Below are positions 40,029-49,319 of a DNA stretch of 64,000 nt, in pieces (position 1 is the first letter of the stretch; every line of letters starts with the position of its first letter). Both the position numbers and the translations under genes were made by a program. The notes under the pieces were generated by a model, which saw nothing but the letters and a program-made list of their open reading frames with translations, was not told the DNA's origin and did no database searches. Source of the DNA: an uncultured Eubacteriales bacterium (GTDB taxonomy: Bacteria > Bacillota > Clostridia > Christensenellales > Aristaeellaceae); the NCBI GenBank assembly GCA_944349855.1, contig CALVNS010000009.1, positions 17,515 to 81,514 on the forward strand, in the 5' to 3' direction.

Positions 40029-40958
40029 ATGATCAGACAGGAAGCCTTCGCCCATCCCCAGTGGGGATGGCTCAAGACGAGCTTGCACACGCACACCACG
40101 CGCTCCGACGGCCCGTTCACGCCGGAGGAGACGCTGCGCCTGTACGCCCGGATGGGCTACGACGCCGTCGCACTGACGGATCACCGCATCTACAACCGCC
40201 GGGCCTTTGCGCCGGAGACGGGCGTGCTCGTGCTGCCCGGCATCGAGACGGATGGCGGCGGGCGCGGCGCGGCGCGCGGCACCTGCTTTCACACCGTGGG
40301 CATCGGCGGGATGGGGGACGGCGGGTTTGCGCAGGACGAGCGCGTGCCCACCCTGCCTGCGGACGGCCCGGCGGGCTATCAGCCGATGATCGACCAGATG
40401 CGCGCGCAGGACAACTTTGTGATCTACGCGCACCCGCAGTGGAGCCGCACGCCTGCGCGGGCATTCGAGGGCCTGACGGGCCTTGACGCGATGGAGATCT
40501 GGAACACCGGCTGCGCGATGGAGAACGACATGGATGTGGACAACGGCTTCCTTTGGGACGAGCTGCTGCGCGCGGGACGGCGCGTATGGGCCGTGGCCAC
40601 GGACGACGGCCACAGCCCGGACCGGCTCGGCGGCGGCTGGGTGATGGTCAACGCCCATAAGGACGCGGACGACGTGCTGCGCGCGCTGCGTGCGGGCGCG
40701 TTCTACGCCTCCTGCGGGCCGGAGATCCACGACTTTTACGTGCAGGACGGCCGGGCCGTCGTTACATGCAGCCCCGCGGCCTACGTGCTCTTCGCCGGCA
40801 CGCACAGGCCCTGGTGGGTCAAGGCGGCCGCGCCGCAGGGCCCCACGACGCAGGCCGTCTTCCTCCTGGAGGGGGACGACCTGCCCGGCGCCTTCGTGCG
40901 CGCCGTCGTCGTGGACGCGCAGGGGCGGCGCGCCTGGACGAACCCGATCTTCCTGTGA
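40029..40958 (+). CDS. PHP-domain metal-dependent phosphoesterase
   Basis: A 309-residue PHP hydrolase. The motif LHTHTTRSDG (near 19-28) supplies metal ligands, VALTDHR (near 48) the next, with YAHPQWSR and DDGHSP further on. Members hydrolyse phosphoesters such as phosphoadenosine phosphate or histidinol phosphate; this one's substrate is not known. A purine-rich GGGGGGA site precedes the ATG. It stands as a single gene before the glutamine synthetase cluster. Confidence 0.85.
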   Translation: MIRQEAFAHPQWGWLKTSLHTHTTRSDGPFTPEETLRLYARMGYDAVALTDHRIYNRRAFAPETGVLVLPGIETDGGGRGAARGTCFHTVGIGGMGDGGFAQDERVPTLPADGPAGYQPMIDQMRAQDNFVIYAHPQWSRTPARAFEGLTGLDAMEIWNTGCAMENDMDVDNGFLWDELLRAGRRVWAVATDDGHSPDRLGGGWVMVNAHKDADDVLRALRAGAFYASCGPEIHDFYVQDGRAVVTCSPAAYVLFAGTHRPWWVKAAAPQGPTTQAVFLLEGDDLPGAFVRAVVVDAQGRRAWTNPIFL

Positions 40959-40968
40959 GGCCGGAATG

Positions 40969-40997
40969 AATGACGCTGTTTTGTAATTGACGTCATT
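40969..40997. other. AATGACG inverted repeat in A/T-rich interval
   Basis: AATGACG (40969-40975) and CGTCATT (40991-40997) form a 7-bp dyad in an A/T-rich stretch between the PHP gene and the glnA promoter; a TGACGTCA palindrome is contained in its right arm. There is no useful T-run, so a regulator site is as likely as a weak terminator. No gene is seen in 40959-41168. Confidence 0.45.
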
Positions 40998-41064
40998 TAT
41001 GAAAAAAGATCGGATAAAACATGAGAAAAATGAAATAATTTGAAAAACAAACGTCAGTTTTTGC

Positions 41065-41093
41065 TTGACATCAGGGGGAGGGTCTGCTATACT
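41065..41093 (+). promoter_or_regulatory. glnA promoter
   Basis: TTGACA (41065-41070), 17-bp spacer and TATACT (41088-41093), giving a start near 41099-41101 and a leader of about 70 nt. Confidence 0.85.
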
Positions 41094-41102
41094 CTTTCCC
41101 AT

Positions 41103-41152
41103 CAGAGCAAGGACGGTCTGGTGAAGAGGCCGCTTGCTCTATTTTTTGTTTT
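41103..41152 (+). promoter_or_regulatory. ANTAR-type antitermination leader of glnA
   Basis: The leader can form a P1-like hairpin, CAGAGC/GGTCTG (one G-G mismatch) with hexaloop AAGGAC, which has the A1 and G4 bases expected for ANTAR recognition. The same bases take part in a terminator: AGAGCAAG (41104-41111) pairs with CTTGCTCT (41133-41140) followed by ATTTTTTG. The two are exclusive, so protein binding should favour read-through. The ANTAR regulator is encoded after glnA. A second AGGCCG hexaloop on AAG/CTT is weaker. Confidence 0.75.
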
Positions 41153-41168
41153 GGGAGGTCGTTTTGCG

Positions 41169-42494
41169 ATGCGCAGCAAGGAAGAGATCATCCGCCTGGT
41201 GCGGGAGGGAGATGTGGAGTTCATCCGCATGCAGTTTACGGACATCTTCGGTCAGCTGAAGAACGTGGCCATCACCGCGTCCCAGATTGAAAAGGCCGTG
41301 AACAACCAGATCATGATCGACGGCAGCTCCATCGAGGGCTTCGTGCGCATCCACGAGTCCGACCAGTACCTGTGGCCGGACCTCGATTCCTATACGGTGC
41401 TGCCCTGGCGGCCGCAGCAGGGCAAGGTGGCGCGCCTGATCTGCGATGTGCACAACCCGGACGGCACGCCGTTCGTGGGCGACCCGCGCGGCGCGCTCAA
41501 GCGCATCCTGAAGAAGGCCGCGGACATGGGCTACTCGTTCAACGTGGGACCGGAGTGCGAGTTCTTCCTCTTCCAGACGGATGAGGCCGGCCGGCCGACG
41601 ACGCGCACCTCCGACGAGGCGGGTTACTTCGACCTGGGACCGCTCGATCACGGCGAGAGCACCCGCCGCGAGATCTGCATGGCGCTGGAGCAGATGGGCT
41701 TTGAGATCGAGGCCTCGCACCACGAGGTCGCCGCGGGCCAGCATGAGGTCGACTTCCGCTACGCCGAAGCGCTGACCGCCGCGGATAACATCATGACCTT
41801 CAAGCTGGCCGTCAAGACGCTGGCGCAGAAGAACGGCCTGCACGCCACGTTCATGCCCAAGCCGGTATTCGGCATCAACGGCAGCGGCATGCACACGAAC
41901 ATGTCCCTCTTCCGCGACGGGCGCAACGCCTTTGCCGATCCCTCCGACCCCCGCGGGCTGTCCAAAGAGGCCTACTCGTTCATTGCCGGCCTGCTGGCCC
42001 ATGCGCAGGCGATGGCGGCCGTGACCAACCCGCTGGTGAACAGCTACAAGCGGCTCGTGCCCGGCTATGAGGCGCCCTGCTACCTGGCCTGGTCCGCCAG
42101 CAACCGCTCTGCGCTCATCCGCATCCCCGCCGCGCGCGGCTCTGCCACCCGCGTGGAGTTGCGCTGCCCTGATCCGTCCTGCAACCCGTACCTGGCGCTG
42201 TGCGTGTGCCTGGCCGCCGGCCTGGACGGCATCGAGCGCGGGCTGACGCCGCCGCCGGAAATCACGGAGAACATCTTTGCGATGGATGCGGCCACGCGCG
42301 CTACCCATGGCATCGCCAACCTGCCCGCCACGCTCAAGGAGGCGACCGACCTGATGCGCGCCGACCCGCTGATCTGTGGCGCGCTGGGCGAGCACATCAC
42401 CACGCAGTACGCCGCGGGCAAGGACGCCGAGTGGGAGGCCTACCGCACCCACGTCAGCGACTGGGAGATCGAGCGGTATCTGACCGTATTCTGA
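41169..42494 (+). CDS. glnA: Glutamine synthetase, type I
   Basis: A 441-residue glutamine synthetase (ATP + glutamate + ammonia to glutamine). Recognised by MIDGSSIEGF (near 55), GPECEFFLF, AAGQHEVDFR (the metal and glutamate site), KPVFGINGSGMHTNMSL and NRSALIRIPAAR. It has the short GSI-alpha length with no adenylylation insert or Tyr site, so it is expected to be feedback inhibited. GGGAGGT precedes the ATG. Expression is controlled by the leader attenuator and probably the ANTAR protein downstream. Confidence 0.97.
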   Translation: MRSKEEIIRLVREGDVEFIRMQFTDIFGQLKNVAITASQIEKAVNNQIMIDGSSIEGFVRIHESDQYLWPDLDSYTVLPWRPQQGKVARLICDVHNPDGTPFVGDPRGALKRILKKAADMGYSFNVGPECEFFLFQTDEAGRPTTRTSDEAGYFDLGPLDHGESTRREICMALEQMGFEIEASHHEVAAGQHEVDFRYAEALTAADNIMTFKLAVKTLAQKNGLHATFMPKPVFGINGSGMHTNMSLFRDGRNAFADPSDPRGLSKEAYSFIAGLLAHAQAMAAVTNPLVNSYKRLVPGYEAPCYLAWSASNRSALIRIPAARGSATRVELRCPDPSCNPYLALCVCLAAGLDGIERGLTPPPEITENIFAMDAATRATHGIANLPATLKEATDLMRADPLICGALGEHITTQYAAGKDAEWEAYRTHVSDWEIERYLTVF

Positions 42495-42524
42495 GAAATC
42501 CACCATCGGAGGGAGGCGAACGGC

Positions 42525-43043
42525 GTGACGGTCGTCGTGGCGTTTTCCCGGCCCGAGACGGCGCAGCGCTTTGCCGGCGCGCTCGAGGCCGAAGGCCTGT
42601 CCGTGCTGCGCGTGTGCACGGCGGGCGCGCAGGCGCTGCGCGCGCTGGAACCGTGCGAGGACGCCGTGCTCGTGTGCGGCGCGCGCCTCCCTGACCGGAC
42701 CGCAGACGAGTTGGCGCGCGACCTGGACGGCCGCGCCGCCGTGCTCGTCGCCGCGCGCCCCGAGTGGCTGGCGCTATGCGAGGAGCCGTCGCTGCACCGG
42801 CTGGCGCTGCCCGCCTCGGGCGCGCAGCTGGCCGGCGCCGTGCGCGCAATCGTGCGCCGGCAGAACCGGCCCGCGCCCAGAACGGCGGACGAGGGGCGCC
42901 TGATCGATGAGGCCAAGCGCGCGCTCATGGCGCGTGGCATGACCGAGGCCGAGGCGCACCGCTTCCTGCAGCGCGAGAGCATGCGCCTGGGCGTGCGCAT
43001 GGCCGTGTGCGCCCAGCTGACGCTGGAAACAGAGCGATCCTGA
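42525..43043 (+). CDS. ANTAR-domain antitermination regulator
   Basis: A 172-residue NasT-like response regulator-type protein. The N-terminal 110 residues form a receiver-like domain (VVAFSRPETAQRF), apparently without a full set of acidic phosphorylation residues. The C-terminal ANTAR domain reads IDEAKRALMARGMTEAEAHRFLQRES, with the conserved AK and AhrfLq residues that bind hairpin hexaloops. GTG start after GGAGGCGAAC. It sits between glnA and gltB in one operon and likely antiterminates the glnA leader. Confidence 0.88.
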   Translation: MTVVVAFSRPETAQRFAGALEAEGLSVLRVCTAGAQALRALEPCEDAVLVCGARLPDRTADELARDLDGRAAVLVAARPEWLALCEEPSLHRLALPASGAQLAGAVRAIVRRQNRPAPRTADEGRLIDEAKRALMARGMTEAEAHRFLQRESMRLGVRMAVCAQLTLETERS

Positions 43044-43067
43044 ACAGTCCTGAAGGGGGGACGCACG

Positions 43068-46000
43068 ATGGGGCAGGCATATCCGCTGTACGACGCGCGC
43101 ATGGAGCACGACGCGTGCGGCGTGGGCGCGGTCGTCGAACTGAGCGGCCGCACGACGCACGCGGTGGTCGCCGACGCGCTGAGCATTGTGGAGCGCCTGG
43201 CGCACCGCGCGGGCTGCGACGCATTGGGCACGACGGGAGACGGCGTGGGCATCCTCACGCAGGTCCCGCACGCGCTGTTTGAGCGATGGGCCCACGCGCA
43301 GGCGCTCGAGCTGGGTCCGGCGCGCGGCTACGGCGTGGGCATGTTTTTCCTGCCGCGCATGGAGGCGGCCGCGTGGGAGGCAAAGCTGAGCTTTGAGGCC
43401 CAGGCGCGGCGCGAGGGAATCGAGCCGATCGCCTGGCGCGCGGTGCCCTGCCATCCCGAACTGCTGGGCGAGGGCGCGCTGGCCACGATGCCGCGCATCG
43501 AGCAGTGCTTCCTCGCGCGTCCCGACGGCGTCGCCCCCGGCGCGGAGTTCGACCGCCGGCTGTACCTGCTGCGCCGCGCCTTTGAGCGCGATGCGCGGGG
43601 CGCCTACGTGTGCTCGCTGTCCAGCCGCACCATCGTCTACAAGGGCATGATGCGCGTGGATCAGCTGCGCGCGTTTTATGACGACCTGCGCCAGCCGGAC
43701 TATGTGTCCGCCGTGGCGATGGTGCACTCGCGCTTTTCTACGAACACGCAGCCCAGCTGGCCCAAGGCGCATCCGCACAGAATGCTGCTGCACAACGGCG
43801 AGATCAACACCATCCGGGGCAATGCGGACCGCATGCTCGCGCGCGAGGAGACGCTGCGCGGGGGCGCGCTGGGCGCGCAGCTGCGGCGCGCCTATCCCGT
43901 CGTGGCGGAGGACGGCTCCGACTCGATGATGCTGGACAACGCGCTGGAATTTCTGGCGATGAGCGGCGTGGAGCTGCCGCTAGCGGGCATGATGCTGCTG
44001 CCCGAGCCCTGGCAGGGGCAGACGCAGCCCACGCCCTGGCGCGACATGTACCGCTACTATGCGACCATGATGGAGCCATGGGACGGCCCGGCCGCGACGA
44101 TTTACACCGATGGCGACACGGTCTGTGCGTCGATGGATCGAAACGGCCTGCGCCCCCTGCGCTGCGCGCAGACTGACGACGGGCGGTTGATCCTCTCCTC
44201 CGAGGCGGGCGTGCTCTACGAGGCGGAGCGGCGCACGGTGCGGCGCTGGCGCCTGCGCGCGGGCGACGCGCTGGCCGTCGACCTGCAAACCGGACAGATG
44301 CTGGAGGGCGCGGCGCTCAAGGAGCGCTTTGCCGCGCGGTTGCCATACGGCGAGTGGGTGCGCGCGGGCGTGCTGCACCTGAGCGACCTGCCGCAGGCGC
44401 AGGCGCCCGCCCCCATGGACGAGGCGGAGCGCCTGCGCCTGTGCCGTGCGTTTGGCTATGCGGCCGAGGATGTGCAGGATGTCATCCGCCCGATGGCCGA
44501 AAAGGGCACGGAGCCCATCGGCGCGATGGGCGCGGATGAACCCATCGCTGCGCTCTCCCGCGCGCATCCGCCGCTTTCCGCCTACTTCAAGCAGCGCTTC
44601 GCACAGGTGACCAATCCGCCCATCGACGCGCTGCGCGAGCGGCAGAAGACGGACTGCTCCGTCTATCTGGGCGACGATGGCAACCTGCTGGAGCCCGGAC
44701 CGGACGCGTGCCGCGTGCTGGAGCTGGCCTCGCCCGTGCTGACCGAAGACGCCCTCGCGCGCGTGCGTGCGCTGGATCTGCCCGGATTCCGGGTGGAGAC
44801 GCTCACGCTGTGCTATGCGCGGGAAGACGGCATGGAGCGGGCGCTGCAGGCGCTGTTTCAGGCGTGTGACGCCGCCTACGCGCGCGGCGCGAACATCGTC
44901 GTGCTCTCCGACCGGGGCGTGCGCGCGGACCGTCCGGCGCTGCCCTCGCTGCTGGCCGTCTCCGCACTGGAACAATACCTCGTCCGCACGAAGAAGCGCA
45001 CGGCGGTCTCCGTCGTGATCGAAAGCGCCGAGGCGCGCGACAGCCATCAGATGGCGCTGCTGGTCGCCTATGGCGCGCGCGCCGTGTGTCCCTACCTGGC
45101 CCATGCGTGCGTGCGCGCGCTGTGCGCCCAGGGCAAGATCGCCGCGCCCGCGCAGGAGGCCGTCGCGACGTTTGACCGCGCGCTCACGGACGGCGTGCTG
45201 CACATCGCCGCGAAGATGGGCGTGTCCACGATCCAGGCCTATCAGAGCGCGCAGCTGTTCGAGGCCGTCGGGCTGAACGCGGACCTCGTCGAGCGCTACT
45301 TCACCAACACGCCCCATCGCCTGGGCGGCGTGAACCTGGCGCGCATTGAGGCGGACGCGCTGTGGCACCACGACCGCGCGTTCGCGCTGCCCGCCGACGC
45401 GCCGCTGGAGCGCGTGGGCCGCCACCGCCAGTGCCGCGGCGAGCACGCCGAGGAACACCTGTACAGCCCGCAGGTCATCGACCTGCTACAGCGCGCCGTG
45501 CGCGAAAACGACCCCGAGGCGTTTGACGCATACGCGCGCCAGGTGCACCAGGAGGGCCCGCGCACGCTGCGCGGCCTGCTCGCATTCCGCTTTGAGGCGT
45601 GCACGCCCGTGCCGCTGGAGGAGGTCGAGCCGGCCGAGCGCATCGTGCGCCGGTTCAAGACGGGCGCGATGTCCTACGGCTCGCTCTCGCGCGAGGCGCA
45701 CGAGTGCCTGGCCGAGGCGATGAACCGCATCGGCGGCGCGTCCAACTCCGGCGAGGGCGGCGAGCTGCCCGAGCGCCTGGGCACCCCGCTCAACTCCGCG
45801 GTCAAACAGGTGGCCTCCGGGCGCTTCGGCGTCACGCTGGACTACCTGCTCAGCGCGCGGGAGATCCAGATCAAGATGGCGCAGGGCGCCAAGCCCGGCG
45901 AGGGCGGCCACCTGCCCGGCATGAAGGTGACGCCCGAGGTCGCGCGCACGCGCTGCTCGACGCCCGGCATTTCGTTGATCTCGCCGCCCCCGCACCACGA

Positions 46001-47414
46001 CATCTACTCCATCGAGGATCTGGCCCAGCTCGTGTACGATCTGCGGTGCGTCAACCGCGATGCGCGCATCAGCGTCAAGCTGGTATCCGGGTCAGGCGTG
46101 GGCACGATCGCCTGCGGCGTGGCCAAGGCCGGCGCGCAGATCGTGCTCATCTCCGGCGGCGAGGGCGGCACCGGCGCAGCCCCGCTCGCATCCATTCACG
46201 GCGCGGGACTGTCCTGGGAGCTGGGGCTGGCCGAGGCGCATCAGACGCTGTGCCAAAATGGACTGCGCGAGCGCGTCGCGCTGGAGGTCGACGGCAAGCT
46301 GATGACCGGCCGCGACGTGGCCGTGGCCCTGCTGCTGGGCGCGGAGGAGTTCTCCTTCGCCACGGCGCCGCTGGTCGCCATGGGCTGCCGCATGATGCGC
46401 GTGTGCAACCTGGACACCTGCCCGATGGGCATCGCCACCCAACGCCCTGACCTGCGCAAACGCTTTGCGGGCAGGCCTGAGCACGTGGAGCGGTTCATGT
46501 TCTTCGTGGCCGAGCAGCTGCGGCGGATCATGGCGCGCCTGGGCGCGCGCACGGCCGATGAACTCGTCGGCCGGGGGGACCTGCTGCGGCCCGCGGCGGA
46601 CGCGCCGGTCGACCTGAGCGAGTGCGTCGGCTTTTGCGACAACCGCCATTACCGGTCCGACTGTGCGTGCGATCTGCGCCTGGACGAGCGCGCCGACGCG
46701 CGGCCCGTGGCACCCGGAACGCGCCTGTACAACACCGACCGGGCCTTCGGCACGATGCTGGGCGCGACGCTGCGCAGGCGCGGCAGCGGCGTGACGCCCC
46801 AGCGGATCGACGTGTGCGGCTGCGGCGGCCAATCGTTCGGCGCGTTCCTGCCCGAGTGTCTGGCCATCACGCTCAGTGGCGAGGCCAACGACTACCTGGG
46901 CAAGGGCCTGTCCGGCGGCACGATCGCCGTGCGCCCGCCACAGGACGCGCCCTGGCACGCGGGCGACGCGCTGGTCGGCAACGTGGCGCTCTACGGCGCG
47001 ACAGGCGGTCGGGCGTTCCTCGCGGGCGCGGCGGGCGAGCGATTCTGCGTGCGCAACTCCGGCGCGATCGCCGTGGCGGAGGGCGTGGGCGACCACGGCT
47101 GCGAGTACATGACCGGCGGGCGCGCCGTCATCCTGGGCCCGACGGGCGACAACTTCGCCGCGGGCATGACCGGCGGCGTCGCCTACGTGCTCGACCCGGA
47201 TGGGACGCTCCCGCAGCGCCTGAACGCGCAGGCCCAGGCGTCCCCGCTGGCGGATGCTGGCCTGGCCGACGAGCTGCGCGCGATCCTGCAGGACCACGCC
47301 CAGTGGACGGATTCGCCGCTGGCACGCGCCATCCTCGCCGACTTCGAGGCCTACGTGCCATCCTTCAAGGTCGTCATTCCAACCGAATACAGACGCACGC
47401 TCCTGGGAGCGTGA
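43068..47414 (+). CDS. gltB: Glutamate synthase, large subunit
   Basis: A 1,448-residue enzyme converting glutamine and 2-oxoglutarate to two glutamates. A short propeptide precedes the nucleophile Cys17 (EHDACGVGA) of the glutaminase domain (to about 420). The central domain follows, then the FMN domain with SGGEGGTGAAPL and the 3Fe-4S-type CNLDTCPMG, and the C-terminal beta-helix with repeated Gly-rich motifs. No small subunit gltD is adjacent, so it may use ferredoxin or a distant gltD. GAAGGGGGG precedes the ATG. Confidence 0.95.
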   Translation: MGQAYPLYDARMEHDACGVGAVVELSGRTTHAVVADALSIVERLAHRAGCDALGTTGDGVGILTQVPHALFERWAHAQALELGPARGYGVGMFFLPRMEAAAWEAKLSFEAQARREGIEPIAWRAVPCHPELLGEGALATMPRIEQCFLARPDGVAPGAEFDRRLYLLRRAFERDARGAYVCSLSSRTIVYKGMMRVDQLRAFYDDLRQPDYVSAVAMVHSRFSTNTQPSWPKAHPHRMLLHNGEINTIRGNADRMLAREETLRGGALGAQLRRAYPVVAEDGSDSMMLDNALEFLAMSGVELPLAGMMLLPEPWQGQTQPTPWRDMYRYYATMMEPWDGPAATIYTDGDTVCASMDRNGLRPLRCAQTDDGRLILSSEAGVLYEAERRTVRRWRLRAGDALAVDLQTGQMLEGAALKERFAARLPYGEWVRAGVLHLSDLPQAQAPAPMDEAERLRLCRAFGYAAEDVQDVIRPMAEKGTEPIGAMGADEPIAALSRAHPPLSAYFKQRFAQVTNPPIDALRERQKTDCSVYLGDDGNLLEPGPDACRVLELASPVLTEDALARVRALDLPGFRVETLTLCYAREDGMERALQALFQACDAAYARGANIVVLSDRGVRADRPALPSLLAVSALEQYLVRTKKRTAVSVVIESAEARDSHQMALLVAYGARAVCPYLAHACVRALCAQGKIAAPAQEAVATFDRALTDGVLHIAAKMGVSTIQAYQSAQLFEAVGLNADLVERYFTNTPHRLGGVNLARIEADALWHHDRAFALPADAPLERVGRHRQCRGEHAEEHLYSPQVIDLLQRAVRENDPEAFDAYARQVHQEGPRTLRGLLAFRFEACTPVPLEEVEPAERIVRRFKTGAMSYGSLSREAHECLAEAMNRIGGASNSGEGGELPERLGTPLNSAVKQVASGRFGVTLDYLLSAREIQIKMAQGAKPGEGGHLPGMKVTPEVARTRCSTPGISLISPPPHHDIYSIEDLAQLVYDLRCVNRDARISVKLVSGSGVGTIACGVAKAGAQIVLISGGEGGTGAAPLASIHGAGLSWELGLAEAHQTLCQNGLRERVALEVDGKLMTGRDVAVALLLGAEEFSFATAPLVAMGCRMMRVCNLDTCPMGIATQRPDLRKRFAGRPEHVERFMFFVAEQLRRIMARLGARTADELVGRGDLLRPAADAPVDLSECVGFCDNRHYRSDCACDLRLDERADARPVAPGTRLYNTDRAFGTMLGATLRRRGSGVTPQRIDVCGCGGQSFGAFLPECLAITLSGEANDYLGKGLSGGTIAVRPPQDAPWHAGDALVGNVALYGATGGRAFLAGAAGERFCVRNSGAIAVAEGVGDHGCEYMTGGRAVILGPTGDNFAAGMTGGVAYVLDPDGTLPQRLNAQAQASPLADAGLADELRAILQDHAQWTDSPLARAILADFEAYVPSFKVVIPTEYRRTLLGA

Positions 47415-47427
47415 TCCCCGTCAAGAC

Positions 47428-47473
47428 AAGGGGGGCTTGACCGGCGCTGGACGCCGAGGCAGGCTCCCCTTTT
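47428..47473 (+). terminator. Terminator between gltB and amt
   Basis: A long interrupted stem pairs AAGGGGGGCTTG with CAGGCTCCCCTT, capped by CGGCG/CGCCG and followed by TTTT (47470-47473). The T-run is short, so some read-through to the amt-PII gene is plausible. Confidence 0.7.
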
Positions 47474-47527
47474 GATATAGATGCTGCAGCGCATACGCAG
47501 TGTACGCATTGAAAGGAAGGATTGCTC

Positions 47528-49246
47528 ATGACGACTTTCAGCTCTGTCAACACCATCTGGGTTCTGCTGGGCGCGGCGATGGTCTTCTTCATGCAGGCGG
47601 GCTTTTCCATGTGCGAGGCCGGCTTCACCCGGGCGAAGAACACGGGCAACATCCTGATGAAGAACCTCATGGACTTTTGCATCGGCACGCCGATGTTCTT
47701 CCTGCTGGGCTTTGGCGTGATGTTCGGCAGCGGCAGCGCCATCCTGGGCTGGCTGGACCCGATGATCACCCGGGACTACAGCCACGTGTTGCCCGCGGGC
47801 GTGCCGCTGTGGGCGTTTGTGACATTCCAGACCGTGTTTTGCGCCACGTCGGCCACGATCGTCTCCGGCGCGATGGCCGAGCGCACCAAGTTCAGCGCCT
47901 ACTGCCTCTACTCTGCGGCGATCTCGCTGTTCATCTACCCCATCTCCGGCCACTGGATCTGGGGCGGCGGCTGGCTGGCGCAGATGGGATTCCATGACTT
48001 TGCGGGCTCGACGGCCGTGCACATGGTGGGCGGCATCTGCGCGCTGATCGGCGCGGCGACGCTTGGCCCGCGCATGGGCAAGTATGGCCGCGACGGCAAG
48101 CCCCGCGCGATCCTGGGACACAACCTGAGCCTGGCCGCGCTGGGCGTGTTCATCCTGTGGTTCTGCTGGTTCGGCTTCAACGGATGCTCGACCGTGGGCA
48201 TGGAGACCGACGCGCAGATGCAGAGCGCCGGGCTGATCTTCTTCAACACGAACATTGCGGCCGCGGTCGCCTGTTGCGCCGCGATGATCTTCACCTGGCT
48301 GCGCTATGGCAAGCCCGACGTGTCCATGACCTACAACGCGGCGCTGGCCGGCCTGGTGGGCATCACCGCCGGGTGCGACGCGGTCAGCCCGCTGGGCGCG
48401 GCGGTCATGGGCCTGATCTTTGGCATCGTGATCGTGCTGGCGGTTGAACTGTTTGACCAGAAGCTCAAGGTGGACGATCCGGTCGGCGCCATCTCCGTGC
48501 ACGGCGTGTGCGGCGCGCTGGGCACGGTGCTCACCGGCGTGTTCGCCACGGGCGTCTCCACGGAAAAGGGCCTGCTCTACGGCGGCGGACTGCACCTGCT
48601 GGGCGTGCAGCTGCTGGGCGTGGCGGCCGTGGCCGCGTACGTCACGGTCGTGATCACAATCGTCTTCTGGCTGATCCGCCGCACCGTTGGCCTGCGCGCC
48701 GAGCCCGCCGAGGAGCTGGCCGGTCTGGATGTGTCCGAGCACGGCCTGCTGACCGCCTATGCCGGCTTTGCCATGGCGCCCGAAATGCCGCAGGATGACG
48801 ACGCCCCCGCCCCGACCGTCGTGACCGGCGATACGCCGCCCGCAGAGGCCGTGCCCGTGCACAGGGCGCCCGCGTTTGACGATGGGGCGCACAAGTTCAC
48901 CAAGGTCGAGATCGTCTGCAAGGAGGCGCGCCTGGAGGCGCTCAAGAACGCCATGACGGGCATCGGCATCACGGGCATGACGGTCACGCACGTCATGGGC
49001 TGCGGACAGCAGAAGGGCAAGCCCGAATACTACCGCGGCGTGCCCGTGGAGGTGACGTTGCTGCCCAAGGTGCAGGTGGAGATCGTGGTCAGCAAGGTGC
49101 CCGTGCGCACCGTGATCGAGACGGCCAAGCGGGTGCTGTACACCGGCCATATCGGCGACGGCAAGATCTTCGTATACGACGTGGAGAACGTCGTCAAGGT
49201 CCGCACGGGCGAGGAGGGCTACGCCGCGCTGCAGGACGAGGAATGA
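47528..49246 (+). CDS. Ammonium transporter fused to PII signal protein
   Basis: A 572-residue fusion. Residues 1-400 are an Amt channel with 11 membrane spans: MCEAGFTRAKN, the twin pore His motifs GSTAVHMVGG and AISVHGVCGALG. A Pro/Ala linker (about 415-445) leads to a PII/GlnB domain at about 453-560: KFTKVEIVCKEARLEALKNA, T-loop GKPEYYRGVPVEV with the Tyr equivalent to the uridylylation site, and the C-loop VYTGHIGDGKIF. Joining PII to Amt would let the transporter sense ATP/2-oxoglutarate in cis. AAGGAAGG precedes the ATG. Confidence 0.93.
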   Translation: MTTFSSVNTIWVLLGAAMVFFMQAGFSMCEAGFTRAKNTGNILMKNLMDFCIGTPMFFLLGFGVMFGSGSAILGWLDPMITRDYSHVLPAGVPLWAFVTFQTVFCATSATIVSGAMAERTKFSAYCLYSAAISLFIYPISGHWIWGGGWLAQMGFHDFAGSTAVHMVGGICALIGAATLGPRMGKYGRDGKPRAILGHNLSLAALGVFILWFCWFGFNGCSTVGMETDAQMQSAGLIFFNTNIAAAVACCAAMIFTWLRYGKPDVSMTYNAALAGLVGITAGCDAVSPLGAAVMGLIFGIVIVLAVELFDQKLKVDDPVGAISVHGVCGALGTVLTGVFATGVSTEKGLLYGGGLHLLGVQLLGVAAVAAYVTVVITIVFWLIRRTVGLRAEPAEELAGLDVSEHGLLTAYAGFAMAPEMPQDDDAPAPTVVTGDTPPAEAVPVHRAPAFDDGAHKFTKVEIVCKEARLEALKNAMTGIGITGMTVTHVMGCGQQKGKPEYYRGVPVEVTLLPKVQVEIVVSKVPVRTVIETAKRVLYTGHIGDGKIFVYDVENVVKVRTGEEGYAALQDEE

Positions 49247-49270
49247 CGCGCAAATCCCCAAATCGTCAAA

Positions 49271-49310
49271 GGCCCCCGGCCTTCGCATCGCGAAGGCCGG
49301 GGGCCCCTTT
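49271..49310. terminator. Bidirectional terminator
   Basis: Perfect 16-bp arms (49271-49286, 49290-49305) with a 3-nt ATC loop, flanked by AAA on the left and CCTTTT on the right. It separates the plus-strand amt-PII gene from the convergent HD gene. Confidence 0.88.
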
Positions 49311-49319
49311 TACGCCTCG

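Noticed and set aside
37782-41102. Upstream extension of the L,D-transpeptidase frame to about 1,106 residues
   Set aside because: The extension is antisense to the PHP gene, and a signal peptide with a strong ribosome site marks the start at 39863.
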